Position numbers and translations under genes: made by a program | The notes under the pieces: model-generated | Told to the model about the DNA's origin: nothing | Databases searched by the model: none | What the model saw: only the letters and a program-made list of their open reading frames with translations | Source of the DNA: Bacteroidota bacterium | GTDB lineage: Bacteria; Bacteroidota; Bacteroidia; Chitinophagales; Chitinophagaceae | Assembly (NCBI GenBank): GCA_030706735.1 | Contig: JAUZNZ010000003.1 | Coordinates: 1 to 64,000, forward strand | Length of the DNA: 64,000 nt | Direction of reading: 5' to 3' | Part shown: piece by piece, positions 1 to 9,143 of the stretch | Numbering within the stretch: position 1 is the first letter of the stretch | Layout: the number at the start of each line of letters is the position of its first letter

Positions 1-438
1 CTCCTGCTCGAAGACACCGCCTTCATGCAAAAAAGCATCCGTATTTCGGTGGCCTATAATGATTATACCGGGGGACTGCCCAAATCCAGGCAGATCATCA
101 TCCAGGCCATCACTTCCCTGGGCAACCGTTTCGCCAAACCGGAAGAGATCGCTCACATCCCGTTGTTCAATGTGGATAGCCTGGATCAGAATCCCATCCT
201 GGCCGGCAACCTCGAAAATTCGGCCCTTCGGATAGAGAAGCATGGCGCCAGGTTCAGGTTCCTCTACTCCAACGGCCTGTTTGAAACCACTTCATTCAGG
301 GAAATAGCTTCCCGGGATTTCGCAATGAAGCCCAGATACCTTGGCTTGATCGCGCTGAAGGGTTTTGTGGACAGCTCCGCCGTAATCCCCGCGCGCTTTT
401 CTTTTTGCCGCCTTGATTGCGAAGACTGCGGTAATTAA
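1..438 (+). CDS. C-terminal part of a concanavalin-like (DUF1349/GH43-C2-type) protein, 5' truncated
   Basis: The reading frame is open from base 1, so this is the 3' end of a gene that starts outside the window; the ATG at 25 is internal. The visible 145 codons read like the C-terminal beta-sandwich found at the end of family 43 glycosidases and in DUF1349 proteins: a stretch LRIEKHGARFRFLYS, normally followed by an account of how far the sample is exposed, then YLGLIALKG and PARFSFCRLD near the end. Such domains bind or shield carbohydrate. No catalytic residues are present in this fragment, so the activity of the whole protein cannot be called. The family assignment is by pattern only. Confidence 0.55.
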   Translation, partial: LLLEDTAFMQKSIRISVAYNDYTGGLPKSRQIIIQAITSLGNRFAKPEEIAHIPLFNVDSLDQNPILAGNLENSALRIEKHGARFRFLYSNGLFETTSFREIASRDFAMKPRYLGLIALKGFVDSSAVIPARFSFCRLDCEDCGN

Positions 439-524
439 GATTCCCGGGGATGAAGGTCATGTCTGAAAAATAAGTATATTCTCGTCCTGGTTCCTGCACA
501 TTTTTAAAACTTAACGTCTATTTT

Positions 525-1991
525 ATGACAGCTTCGCAAAAATTCCTGGCAAAGATGGGATTGACGGAGGGGCAATCTGCGCCGCCGGACGCCAAAGAAG
601 AGCGCCCGAACAGCCGCCGGTCGTTCCTGAGAACCGCGGGCCTTGGAGGCCTTGCCCTGGGCGGCCTTCTATTTGCCCCGATCGAAGATACCCTCGCGCA
701 CTGCACCTCAAAGGTGAATCGTTACTCGGGCCCTTCCGACCTAAAGATCACGGATATGCGCTATGCGACGGTAATGAATACCACCGGCCGGTGTACCATC
801 ATCCGCCTCGATACCAACCAGGGCATCTATGGCTACGGGGAGGTGCGGGATGGCGCCGACTGGCGCTATGCGTTGTTCCTGAAGAGCCGCATCGTGGGCA
901 TGAACCCATGCAGCGTGGAGCAGATATTCAAACGGATCAAACAATTCGGAGGCAATGGCCGGCAGGGCGGCGGCGTCAGCGGAGTCGAGATGGCCCTTTG
1001 GGACCTGACCGGAAAGGCGTATCACGTCCCGGTTTATCAGCTGCTCGGAGGAAAGTACCGTGACAGTGTGCGCCTATACGCCGACACGCCGGAGGAGGAG
1101 GACCCGAATGTCTTTGTCGCCAAGCTCAAGGACCGTCTCGAAGGCAAGGGGTTCACCTTCCTCAAGATGGACCTCGGCATCGAGATGATCCGCAAGATCC
1201 CCGGTACGATCGTCAATTCCAATTTCTGGGACGTCGGACGGCAATGGAATATGGCTCCGATGACCTACGGGGCCACACAGCATCCCTTCACACAGGTACA
1301 GATTACCCCCAAAGGGCTCGAAGAAATGGCGAAGTACGTAGTGAAGGTCAGGGACGTGATCGGTTATGAAGTGCCATTGGCTTCCGATCACTACGGCCAT
1401 TTCGATATGAACAATGCGATCCGCCTGGGCAAGGCGCTCGACCCATACCGGCTCGCCTGGCTGGAGGACCTGATACCCTGGCAATTCACCGACGATTGGA
1501 AGGAGATCACCCGCGCGATCGAAACGCCTACCAATACGGGCGAGGATATCTTCGGCAAAGAAAGCTTCATCAGGCATATCGATGCGCATGCCACTGATCT
1601 CATCCACCCCGACCTGGCCACTGCGGGCGGGATCATGGAGACCAAAAAGATCGGCGATTATGCCGAAGAGAAAGGTATTGCCATGGCGATGCATTTTGCC
1701 GGCCTGCCGATATCCTTTATGGCCAATGTCCACTGTGCGGCAGCCACGCAGAACTTTGTTGCCCTGGAACACCATTCCCTGGACCTGCCCTATTGGAGTG
1801 ATTTTGCCAAAACGGTTGACGGCAAGCCGCTCTTTGAGAAAGGCTTTGCGCATGTTCCGGATTCGCCCGGCCTGGGGGTGGAGTTGAATGAAGACATGAT
1901 CAGGCGGCACCTCGATCCGGAGAATAAGAATTATTTCGGCCCGACGCCCGAGTGGGATAATGTCCGCAGCTGGGACAGACTTTGGAGCTGA
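525..1991 (+). CDS. Tat-exported mandelate racemase/muconate lactonizing-type enzyme (enolase superfamily)
   Basis: The 488-residue protein opens with a twin-arginine signal (SRRSFLRTAGLGG, residues 30-42, followed by a hydrophobic stretch to about 52), so export to the periplasm is likely. The remainder is an enolase-superfamily barrel: capping-domain residues about 70-180, a KMD motif (214-216), acidic metal-ligand positions at about D288, E314 (LEDLIPW) and E340 (GEDIF), then HPDLATAGG (361-369) and a late His390 (MHFAGLP). In this superfamily such residues abstract a proton alpha to a carboxylate, as in sugar-acid dehydratases. The substrate cannot be read from sequence; acid-sugar dehydratase is the best guess. 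The next gene, 55 bp on, is a transporter on the same strand and may be co-transcribed. Confidence 0.8.
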   Translation: MTASQKFLAKMGLTEGQSAPPDAKEERPNSRRSFLRTAGLGGLALGGLLFAPIEDTLAHCTSKVNRYSGPSDLKITDMRYATVMNTTGRCTIIRLDTNQGIYGYGEVRDGADWRYALFLKSRIVGMNPCSVEQIFKRIKQFGGNGRQGGGVSGVEMALWDLTGKAYHVPVYQLLGGKYRDSVRLYADTPEEEDPNVFVAKLKDRLEGKGFTFLKMDLGIEMIRKIPGTIVNSNFWDVGRQWNMAPMTYGATQHPFTQVQITPKGLEEMAKYVVKVRDVIGYEVPLASDHYGHFDMNNAIRLGKALDPYRLAWLEDLIPWQFTDDWKEITRAIETPTNTGEDIFGKESFIRHIDAHATDLIHPDLATAGGIMETKKIGDYAEEKGIAMAMHFAGLPISFMANVHCAAATQNFVALEHHSLDLPYWSDFAKTVDGKPLFEKGFAHVPDSPGLGVELNEDMIRRHLDPENKNYFGPTPEWDNVRSWDRLWS

Positions 1992-2046
1992 ACCACCTAT
2001 GTAGTACCCGACACGCTATTATTGTCACCGCAACCCAATTACCGGT

Positions 2047-3162
2047 ATGGCATTTTCAAAGAGCCGCCTTTTTTCATTTTTTTACGTCCTTGCGATCCTG
2101 TTCTTGTTGTCCTTTATCCTGGTGACCGTCGGTCCCCGGTGGATGCTGGGAGGATGGCTGCTGATGCTCTGTTTTTTCTCTCTGGCCATCGCGTTCCGCG
2201 GACATTCCCTGTTGAAAGGGTTTTCCTATACCGTGATCATCCTGGCCATGGTGAGCCTGGCCCTTTACTATCCCGCCTATTTTGTCAGGGTAGGCGACTT
2301 CAAGCTGTCCAGGCTGATCGTGCCCTTATTGCAGGTGATCATGTTCGGCATGGGGACGGAGCTGAGCCTGAAGGATTTCGCGCAGGTCTTGCGCATGCCG
2401 AAGGGCGTGGTCCTCGGGGTCATCTGCCATTACACCATCATGCCGCTCGTGGGATTTGCGCTGGCCAATTTGTTCCGTTTCCCGCCCGAGATCGCGGCAG
2501 GTATCATCCTGGTCGGTTGCTGCCCAAGCGGCCTGGCCTCGAATGTCATGTCCTTTCTGGCAAAGGCTAACCTCGCGTTGTCCGTGTCGGTGACCACGGT
2601 GTCCACTTTATTGGCGCCCTTTCTGACACCGTTCCTGATGCGCATGCTGGCGGGGCGTTTCATCGAAGTGAATCTCGATGCGATGATCTGGGATATTACG
2701 AAGATGGTGGTCTTTCCCGTGCTGGCAGGTCTCCTCTTTCATTACCTGGTGCGAGGCCGGTTCAAATGGCTGGACAAACTCATGCCGGTTGTTTCGATGG
2801 CCGGCATCGCGCTGATCATCGCCGTTATCACGGCGTCTGGCAGGGAAAGCCTGCTGAAGGTGGGAGGCTTGCTGGTGCTGGCGACCCTGCTGCATAACGT
2901 TACCGGCTATACGCTAGGCTATTGGGCCGCGCGTCTCTTCAAATTCCGGGAAAAAGATTGTCGTACGATCGCGCTCGAAGTGGGCATGCAGAATGCCGGT
3001 CTGGCCTCCGCCCTGGCCCAGACCATGGGCAGGCTGGCGACGATCGGCCTTGCGCCGGCCATCTTTGGTCCATTGATGAATACCACGGGCTCATCGCTGG
3101 CCAGTTGGTGGCATCACCGTCCTCCCGACGAAGAGCCGCAAACGACAAGTCACTTGAAATAG
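2047..3162 (+). CDS. Bile acid:sodium symporter family (BASS/SBF) transporter
   Basis: This 371-residue integral membrane protein has about nine to ten hydrophobic segments across its length. Two family hallmarks are clear: GCCPSGLASN (157-166) and EVGMQNAGLA (311-320), which form the crossed helices and sodium sites in BASS transporters. BASS members move organic acids such as pantoate, bile acids or alpha-keto acids with sodium. It lies 55 bp downstream of an exported enolase-superfamily enzyme, which hints that it imports a related carboxylate, but that is inference. The last 13 bases overlap the 3' end of the small gene on the opposite strand. Confidence 0.85.
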   Translation: MAFSKSRLFSFFYVLAILFLLSFILVTVGPRWMLGGWLLMLCFFSLAIAFRGHSLLKGFSYTVIILAMVSLALYYPAYFVRVGDFKLSRLIVPLLQVIMFGMGTELSLKDFAQVLRMPKGVVLGVICHYTIMPLVGFALANLFRFPPEIAAGIILVGCCPSGLASNVMSFLAKANLALSVSVTTVSTLLAPFLTPFLMRMLAGRFIEVNLDAMIWDITKMVVFPVLAGLLFHYLVRGRFKWLDKLMPVVSMAGIALIIAVITASGRESLLKVGGLLVLATLLHNVTGYTLGYWAARLFKFREKDCRTIALEVGMQNAGLASALAQTMGRLATIGLAPAIFGPLMNTTGSSLASWWHHRPPDEEPQTTSHLK

Positions 3163-3347
3163 GACTCCGGGATCGTCTTCCACATGTCATGGGAAAGATG
3201 CCCTGTCAGTAACTCATACAACAGGTAGATAGGCCAAAAAATGTAATGGATGATGAGCAGCAGGATCGAATGGTTATAATACCAGCTCACCATGATGGAA
3301 TATAAGCCCAGGAGCAGATAAAGGATGCTTGTGTGCCTGTAATTCAT
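3150..3347 (-). CDS. Small membrane protein of unknown function
   Basis: A 65-residue open frame with two hydrophobic segments (about residues 7-24 and 27-47) ending in a polar tail that contains GHLSHDMWKTIPESYF. It fills an otherwise empty gap between two convergent or tandem genes and its base composition is more AT-rich than its neighbours. The tail has the look of a conserved motif, which argues for a real gene, but I do not recognise the family. It overlaps the end of the transporter gene by 13 bp tail to tail. Confidence 0.5.
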   Translation of the reverse strand: MNYRHTSILYLLLGLYSIMVSWYYNHSILLLIIHYIFWPIYLLYELLTGHLSHDMWKTIPESYFK

Positions 3348-3384
3348 ATAAAACCATTTAGCCTGAAGATAATCCTTTTTCCCG

Positions 3385-4641
3385 TCATTTTTCCCTCACC
3401 TCGATGGTTTGATCGATAGCTTTTCCGGGAGAGGAGATGGTCTCCGCCGGGCGATAGGCAAAGTAGATCCTTTCAACGACCTTCCTCAGCGCTCCCGGGT
3501 CCATCCTGCCCAGGAGTTGGGCGATGGACAGCGGTGTCCTCTCATGGCATTCCTGCCTGAAGTCGAAGTTTTTCCAGTTCGCATGGCCGGGGCTTGCATC
3601 AGGCGTCGTGTACCAGGTCACGAAATCGTCCAGGATATAACCTGGCGACCTGTAGTAGATGAGTTTGAAGGCCGGGTTATTCCCATGGCCCGGGGTAACG
3701 CCCGGCGCCGAGATGAGGCAGGTGATCAGGTTCTTCCCGGTCTGATCGACCAACAGCCTGACGCCATCGCAATGCGAGTGCCCGGCCACCAGTCCGACGA
3801 TTTGATCCTGGTATTTTTTCAACAGGCTTAAAAAGGGTTCCGTCGCATCCGGCATTTCCGCACTATGGAAGGACCACAGTTCATTCCCCGAGTAGCCATC
3901 CGCGCCCGGCGGAACATGCATGACGATCAGGCAATGGGCGCCATCCTCCTGAGCGGTTTGCAATTGCTTCGCGAGCCAGGCTAACTGGTCAAAGATATTT
4001 TCCTCCTGTGTGCCGGCAGGTCTTCCGTAGGGATGCTTTTTCTCGCGGACGAACATGACGGTATTCAAACCGATCAGCCTGAAATGTGCCGGCTTGCCCA
4101 GCGGGTCGGCAGTATAGCATCCTAGTTCCTTCCATTTCGAAAGGTCACGGATCGCCGCCTTTCCGCGGGCGTCCTCCGCGTTCAGCAAGGGAGAATGGAT
4201 GTGCAGCGAAGGATCGGCATAGATACTGTCCGAAAAGAAGGAATAATCGCCGTCCCAGGAGTCGTTATTGCCCGGGACAAAGAAGATCGGGATATGATGC
4301 GCATCCCCAAGTTGTTTCAGATCCCGCAGCGCGGTCCGGATATTTCGGTGCACCAGGGCGGTGTCATGCGCATGGCCGGGGAGGTCGCCCGGGATGACGA
4401 TAAATGCCGGCGCCGAATGTCCGCTTCTCAGCAAGGTATCTATCCGGCCCTTGAATACATCCCAAAGCAACGGGCTGGTATTGTCCGAACTGTCCGTATC
4501 GGGACCTTTCAGATCCTGATCCAGATGAATATCCGAAAGAACCAGGAAATAGGGGAGGCTGTCGCGGGCCGGGCGGACGGACGGGGCAGCCTGTATTTGC
4601 GCGCCCGCCATCAACAGCCCGATGAACAGCAGCGTTCTCAT
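3385..4641 (-). CDS. Secreted metallophosphoesterase (calcineurin-like, acid sphingomyelinase-like group)
   Basis: The 418-residue product starts with a signal peptide (about residues 1-18, cleavage near AQIQAAP). The dinuclear-metal phosphoesterase motifs appear in order: DIH (37-39), GDLPGH (85-90), GNND (124-127), MH (241-242) and GHSH (287-290). The long spacing and the secreted nature fit the acid sphingomyelinase-like phosphodiesterase branch rather than a cytosolic nucleotide phosphatase, though the substrate is not determinable. Its ATG overlaps the TGA of lpdA by 4 bp (ATGA), so the two are probably translated from one message. Confidence 0.8.
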   Translation of the reverse strand: MRTLLFIGLLMAGAQIQAAPSVRPARDSLPYFLVLSDIHLDQDLKGPDTDSSDNTSPLLWDVFKGRIDTLLRSGHSAPAFIVIPGDLPGHAHDTALVHRNIRTALRDLKQLGDAHHIPIFFVPGNNDSWDGDYSFFSDSIYADPSLHIHSPLLNAEDARGKAAIRDLSKWKELGCYTADPLGKPAHFRLIGLNTVMFVREKKHPYGRPAGTQEENIFDQLAWLAKQLQTAQEDGAHCLIVMHVPPGADGYSGNELWSFHSAEMPDATEPFLSLLKKYQDQIVGLVAGHSHCDGVRLLVDQTGKNLITCLISAPGVTPGHGNNPAFKLIYYRSPGYILDDFVTWYTTPDASPGHANWKNFDFRQECHERTPLSIAQLLGRMDPGALRKVVERIYFAYRPAETISSPGKAIDQTIEVREK

Positions 4642-6041
4642 ATATGGATCGCTTCCCCGTAGGCCACTTCGATCGCATCCTTGACGCTTTCGCTGATGGT
4701 CGGGTGGGGATGAATGCTGTCCAGCACTTCCTGATAGGTAGTCTCCAGTTTCCGGCCTACCACGGTTTCGATGATTATTTCAGTCACATTGTATCCGATC
4801 ATATGAGTGCCCAGCCATTCGCCGTACTTCGCATCAAAGACCACTTTGATGAAGCCTTCCGTGTGACCCGCCGCCGACGCCTTGCCGGACGCGCTGAGCG
4901 GGAATTTCCCCACCTTCACGTCATACCCCGCGTCCCTGGCCTGTTTTTCCGTCAGGCCTACCGAAGCGATCTCCGGGCTGCAATAGGTACAGCCCGGCAC
5001 ATTGCCGTAATCGATGGGCTCCGGCTGGTGGGCATATTTCTTTTCGTTATAGGCGATATTCTCCACGCAGATGATCCCTTCCTTTGACGCCACGTGAGCC
5101 AGGGCCTGCCCGGGAGCGCAATCCCCGATAGAATAGACGCCGGGCACATTGGTTTGATAATATTTATCTACGGAGATCTTCCCTTTTTCCGTTTTCACGC
5201 CAAGGGTTTCGAGGCCGATATTCTCGATATTGGCCGAGATGCCGATTGCACTGAGCACGATTTCCGCCTCCAGGGTGACCTCCCCGGTGGGCGTCTTTAT
5301 TTTCGCCTTTACCCCCTGGCCGCCGGTATCTACGCTGGTCACCTCGCTGTTGGTCAGGATCTCGATGCCATTCTTCTTGTATATTTTTTCCAGCTCCTTT
5401 GAAATGTCTTCGTCCTCTACGGGCACGATCCGGGGGAGGAATTCCACGATGGTGACCTTCGCGCCCATACTGTGGTAGAAATAAGCGAATTCGACGCCGA
5501 TCGCGCCACTTCCGACGACGATCAGGCTCTTAGGCATTTGGGGGAGCGCCATGGCCTCGCGATAGCCGATCACCTTTTTCCCGTCCTGCTTGAGATTCGG
5601 CAATTCACGGCTGCGGGCCCCTGTGGCGACGATGATATGTTTGCCTTCTACTACCTGGGTCTTGCCGTCCGCGCCCGCGACCTCGAGCTGGCCCTTTGCT
5701 TTCAGTTTGCCATAGCCCATGATCACATCAATCTTGTTCTTTTTCATCAGGAACTGGACGCCTCTGCTCATTTTGTCGGCAACTCCGCGGCTTCGCTTGA
5801 TGACGGCGGGAAAATCCGGCTGACCGCTCGCTTCGATCCCATAGTCCCTGGCGTGCTTGATGTCTTCATACACCTGCGCGCTCTTCAGCAAGGCCTTGGT
5901 CGGAATGCAACCCCAGTTCAGGCAAATCCCTCCCAGGCTCTCCTTTTCGATGATCGCCGTCTTAAATCCCAATTGCGATGCGCGGATCGCTGCTACATAA
6001 CCCCCCGGACCGCTGCCGAGAACGACTACGTCGTATGCCAT
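4638..6041 (-). CDS. lpdA: Dihydrolipoyl dehydrogenase
   Basis: A 467-residue flavoprotein that reoxidises the dihydrolipoyl groups of 2-oxoacid dehydrogenase complexes and passes electrons to NAD. It has the FAD-binding GSGPGG motif (9-14), the redox-active disulfide in GGICLNWGCIPTKA (C40 and C45), an NAD-binding GSGAIGVEF stretch in the middle, the second FAD motif SIGDCAPGQALAHVAS, and the C-terminal catalytic HPHPT dyad of the interface domain. Length and motif order are those of the family. No E1 or E2 subunit lies nearby, so it probably serves several complexes. It overlaps the following phosphoesterase gene by 4 bp. Confidence 0.95.
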   Translation of the reverse strand: MAYDVVVLGSGPGGYVAAIRASQLGFKTAIIEKESLGGICLNWGCIPTKALLKSAQVYEDIKHARDYGIEASGQPDFPAVIKRSRGVADKMSRGVQFLMKKNKIDVIMGYGKLKAKGQLEVAGADGKTQVVEGKHIIVATGARSRELPNLKQDGKKVIGYREAMALPQMPKSLIVVGSGAIGVEFAYFYHSMGAKVTIVEFLPRIVPVEDEDISKELEKIYKKNGIEILTNSEVTSVDTGGQGVKAKIKTPTGEVTLEAEIVLSAIGISANIENIGLETLGVKTEKGKISVDKYYQTNVPGVYSIGDCAPGQALAHVASKEGIICVENIAYNEKKYAHQPEPIDYGNVPGCTYCSPEIASVGLTEKQARDAGYDVKVGKFPLSASGKASAAGHTEGFIKVVFDAKYGEWLGTHMIGYNVTEIIIETVVGRKLETTYQEVLDSIHPHPTISESVKDAIEVAYGEAIHI

Positions 6042-6225
6042 GTCAACCTGTTTTTGATGATGAATGCAAAATAAGACGTGCGAAACTACTTCACAAAGCC
6101 CATATAGCCAAATACCCGGATGGCCTGTCGCGGGCCTGGCGCGGGTGAGAGGGATGGTCCCGGGATGGCAACCGGATTACCAGCGGGATTGGAACTGGAC
6201 TACCACCGGGATGGGCGAAAAGCGG

Positions 6226-6233
6226 TATTTTTG
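6226..6233 (+). promoter_or_regulatory. -7 promoter element upstream of bshB1
   Basis: TATTTTTG matches the Bacteroidota TAnnTTTG element and sits 42 bp before the bshB1 start. No TTG is found at the expected 19-bp distance upstream. Confidence 0.4.
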
Positions 6234-6275
6234 CCCGCGCAAACGATGAGCGCGCAAACCGAAAATCACTAACCG

Positions 6276-7013
6276 ATGAAATTGGATATTCTGGCCATTG
6301 CGGTCCATCCCGATGATGTTGAACTGGGATGTTCCGGTACGTTGTTGATGGAAAAGATGCATGGAAAGAGGACCGGCGTGGTCGATCTCACCAGGGGAGA
6401 ACTGGGTACCCGGGGCTCGGCCGAACTGCGGGCCAAGGAAGCCGCCGCCGCTGCGGCCATCCTCCAGTTGGACGTCCGGGAAAACCTCGACATGGCGGAT
6501 GGGTTCTTCCGCAATGATGAGGAACACCAACGGTCGCTGATCCGTGTTATCCGCAAATACCGGCCGGAGATCGTCCTGGCCAATGCGCTTGCAGACCGGC
6601 ATCCCGATCATGGAAGGGCGGGGAACCTGATCGCCGACGCCTGCTTTCTCAGCGGGCTGAGGAAAATAGAAACCGTGGACGTCGACGGGACGGCGCAGTC
6701 CTTCTGGCGACCGAAATATGTCTTCCATTTCATCCAGGACCGCTATACCCACCCTTCCTTCGTTTATGACGTCTCGGAGGTTTTCGACCGGAAACTCGAG
6801 TCGATCCGGGCCTATTCTTCCCAGTTCCATTCGAACGCCTATGACAAGGAGGAGCCGCAAACCTATATTTCCACTCCCGGGTTCCTGGAATCCATCATCG
6901 GCAGACACCAAATGTTCGGAAAGATGATCGGGGTGCCGTATGCGGAGGGCTTTGTAACCGAAAAGACCCTCGGAATTGGCGATTTTGATTCCCTGGTCAG
7001 GTTTGATACCTGA
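6276..7013 (+). CDS. bshB1: Bacillithiol biosynthesis deacetylase BshB1
   Basis: A 245-residue PIG-L/LmbE-family zinc deacetylase that removes acetate from GlcNAc-malate during bacillithiol synthesis. The zinc-binding motif HPDDVELG starts at H11 with D13, D14 and E16, and the second motif HPDH (109-112) carries the third ligand. The conserved QDRYTHPSFV and the C-terminal region with IGVPYAEGF are typical of the BshB1 branch as found in Bacteroidota, which use bacillithiol as their low-molecular-weight thiol. The bshA and bshC genes are not in the window. Confidence 0.88.
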   Translation: MKLDILAIAVHPDDVELGCSGTLLMEKMHGKRTGVVDLTRGELGTRGSAELRAKEAAAAAAILQLDVRENLDMADGFFRNDEEHQRSLIRVIRKYRPEIVLANALADRHPDHGRAGNLIADACFLSGLRKIETVDVDGTAQSFWRPKYVFHFIQDRYTHPSFVYDVSEVFDRKLESIRAYSSQFHSNAYDKEEPQTYISTPGFLESIIGRHQMFGKMIGVPYAEGFVTEKTLGIGDFDSLVRFDT

Positions 7014-7087
7014 TCACAAAACAAATGCACTGATTAAGCGTTTATTATATTGTGTGCCCTTTAACACTTTCTACCTTGTAAAAGGGT

Positions 7088-7095
7088 TAACTTTG
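7088..7095 (+). promoter_or_regulatory. -7 promoter element of the desaturase gene
   Basis: TAACTTTG fits TAnnTTTG and lies 32 bp before the desaturase start in an AT-rich stretch. There is no clear TTG at -33. Confidence 0.45.
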
Positions 7096-7127
7096 CACCA
7101 TCTTTAACATTTCATAACAGGCTTATC

Positions 7128-8198
7128 ATGATCGCGATACCCAAATTCTCGAGCTCCACTCAATCCTTTCACGCTGAATTGAAGAAGAGGATCAGCGAGT
7201 ATTTCGAGAAGGTGGGTAAATCCACGACCGGCAATTACCAGCTATTCCTTAAAGCCGTCATCCTGATGGTTGTATTTGCGTTCATCTATATTCACCTTGT
7301 ATTCTTTACCCCGGCTCCCGTTTGGGCCATATTGGAAAGCGTGCTGCTCGGTTGCGTCGTGGCGGCCATCGGGTTTAACGTCATGCATGACGGGGCGCAC
7401 GGAAGCTTCTCAAAATACAAATGGCTGAACCATTTCGCCGCATTTTCCCTGAATATCCTGGGCGGCAACAGTTTCATGTGGAATATGAAGCACAACGTGA
7501 TCCACCATGCCTATACAAATGTCGACGGGCTGGATGACGATATCGACGCCCAGCCCTGGTTGAGAATGAGCGCCACGCAGAAGAAGCTTCGTTTGCACAA
7601 ATACCAGCACCTGTACTTTTGGTTCCTTTATTCCCTGTTCTACCTTTTCTGGATCTTCGTGCTGGACTATCAGAAGTATTTCAAGGCGAGGGTAGGCAAC
7701 ATGCCGCTGAAAAAAATGGCCGTTCCCGATCACCTGGTTTTCTGGGGATTCAAACTCGTACATGCCTTCCTGTTCATCGGGTTGCCGATCTATATGACCG
7801 GATTTGCCTCCTGGCTGATCGGCTTTGTGGTCTTTACCTGCGTGGCGGGGTTTGTCCTCAGCCTGGTCTTTCAACTGGCCCACACGGTCGAACATACGGC
7901 CTTTCCCGTTGCCAATATCGAGACCGGCAGGCTCGACGACGAATGGGCCGTACATCAGGTCAAGACAACCGCCAATTTCGCCACCAATAATCCGGTCGTT
8001 TCCTGGCTGGTGGGCGGTCTGAACTTCCAGATAGAGCATCATCTTTTCCCCAAGATATCCCACATACATTATCCGGCGATCAGCAAGATCATCCGCCAGG
8101 CCTGCATGGATTACGGCCTGGTATACATCGAATACCCCCGCGTTCGCTATGCCGTTGCCTCGCATGTCGCTTATTTGAGACAGATGGGCAGGAAGTAG
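7128..8198 (+). CDS. Membrane fatty-acid (acyl) desaturase
   Basis: A 356-residue integral membrane di-iron desaturase. The three histidine boxes are HDGAH (87-91), HNVIHH (122-127) and QIEHH (301-305), with an extra HTVEH between the later membrane segments. Two hydrophobic hairpins lie between the first two boxes and the last. A third box beginning with Gln is the pattern of the DesA/front-end-like group acting on acyl-CoA or acyl lipids; no cytochrome b5 domain is fused, so a separate electron donor is needed. It likely adjusts membrane fluidity. It stands alone with its own promoter. Confidence 0.88.
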   Translation: MIAIPKFSSSTQSFHAELKKRISEYFEKVGKSTTGNYQLFLKAVILMVVFAFIYIHLVFFTPAPVWAILESVLLGCVVAAIGFNVMHDGAHGSFSKYKWLNHFAAFSLNILGGNSFMWNMKHNVIHHAYTNVDGLDDDIDAQPWLRMSATQKKLRLHKYQHLYFWFLYSLFYLFWIFVLDYQKYFKARVGNMPLKKMAVPDHLVFWGFKLVHAFLFIGLPIYMTGFASWLIGFVVFTCVAGFVLSLVFQLAHTVEHTAFPVANIETGRLDDEWAVHQVKTTANFATNNPVVSWLVGGLNFQIEHHLFPKISHIHYPAISKIIRQACMDYGLVYIEYPRVRYAVASHVAYLRQMGRK

Positions 8199-8232
8199 TG
8201 TCTCCCCCGCATCCGGTTCAGGATAATTTGCA

Positions 8233-8240
8233 TAAATTTG
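8233..8240 (+). promoter_or_regulatory. -7 promoter element of aguB-aguA
   Basis: TAAATTTG matches the Bacteroidota -7 element 24 bp before the aguB ATG. It contains the TTG that a simple ORF caller would take as the start codon, which supports the later ATG. Confidence 0.5.
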
Positions 8241-8264
8241 CGCTTTATTTCGAACCGGCAAATC

Positions 8265-9140
8265 ATGAATAAAATAAAAGTAGGGCTCGTGCAAATGAGC
8301 TGCACGGCCGATACCGGGCAGAATATGCAAAAGGCCCTCCGGGGACTGCGGGAGGCCGCGGCGAAAGGAGCGCAGGTCGTCTGCCTGCAGGAACTGTTCC
8401 GTTCGCTCTATTTCTGCGACGTGGAGGACTATGCTCATTTTCAGCTTGCAGAGCCCATGCCGGGACCTACAACGGATATCCTGGCCAAACTGGCTGCTGA
8501 ATTGCAGATCGTGATCGTGGCTTCCCTGTTCGAAAAAAGGACGCAAGGCATTTATCACAATACGACGGCCGTCCTTGACGCCGACGGTACGTATCTGGGA
8601 AAGTATCGCAAAATGCATATCCCCGACGATCCGGCCTATTACGAAAAATTCTATTTTACTCCCGGCGATCTGGGATACAAGGTCTTTAAGACGCGCCATG
8701 GCGTTCTTGGGGTGCTGATCTGTTGGGATCAATGGTACCCCGAAGCAGCTCGCATCACGTCCCTCATGGGCGCCGAGGTCCTTTTCTATCCCACCGCGAT
8801 CGGCTGGGCTACCAGTCAGGATGAGGCCACCAATAAAGAGCAATATGATGCCTGGCAAACGATCCAACGCAGCCATGCCGTGGCCAACGGGGTGCATGTC
8901 GTGAGCGTGAACCGGGTCGGACTGGAGCAGGGCGGGGCGATGAAGTTCTGGGGCGGATCCTTCGTCTCGAATCCATTTGGTTCGGTGGTTTACCAGGCTG
9001 ACCACGTTTCGGAGGAGGTCGCCGTGGTAGAGATCGACACAGCGGCAACGGATCGTTACCGGACACACTGGCCTTTTCTTCGTGACAGGCGCATCGACAG
9101 CTATCAACCGATTACCAGACGCTTCCTCGACGAAGATTAA
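8265..9140 (+). CDS. aguB: N-carbamoylputrescine amidase
   Basis: The 291-residue nitrilase-superfamily enzyme hydrolyses N-carbamoylputrescine to putrescine, ammonia and CO2. The Glu-Lys-Cys triad is visible: E43 in LQELFRSLYF, K116 in YRKMHIPDD and C153 in LICWDQWYPEAA; the WDQWYPE sequence is characteristic of AguB. I chose the ATG at 8265 because the protein then starts MNKIKVGLVQ as in the family and an earlier in-frame TTG falls inside the promoter. It is followed after 3 bp by aguA, the enzyme that makes its substrate. Confidence 0.92.
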   Translation: MNKIKVGLVQMSCTADTGQNMQKALRGLREAAAKGAQVVCLQELFRSLYFCDVEDYAHFQLAEPMPGPTTDILAKLAAELQIVIVASLFEKRTQGIYHNTTAVLDADGTYLGKYRKMHIPDDPAYYEKFYFTPGDLGYKVFKTRHGVLGVLICWDQWYPEAARITSLMGAEVLFYPTAIGWATSQDEATNKEQYDAWQTIQRSHAVANGVHVVSVNRVGLEQGGAMKFWGGSFVSNPFGSVVYQADHVSEEVAVVEIDTAATDRYRTHWPFLRDRRIDSYQPITRRFLDED

Positions 9141-9143
9141 GAC

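Noticed and set aside
6150-6215. Several CGGGATGG-like repeats upstream of bshB1.
   Set aside because: They are short, irregularly spaced and in different phases, with no symmetry or link to a known site.
8238-8264. TTG start nine codons before the aguB ATG.
   Set aside because: It lies inside a TAnnTTTG promoter element; the ATG at 8265 gives the normal family N terminus.
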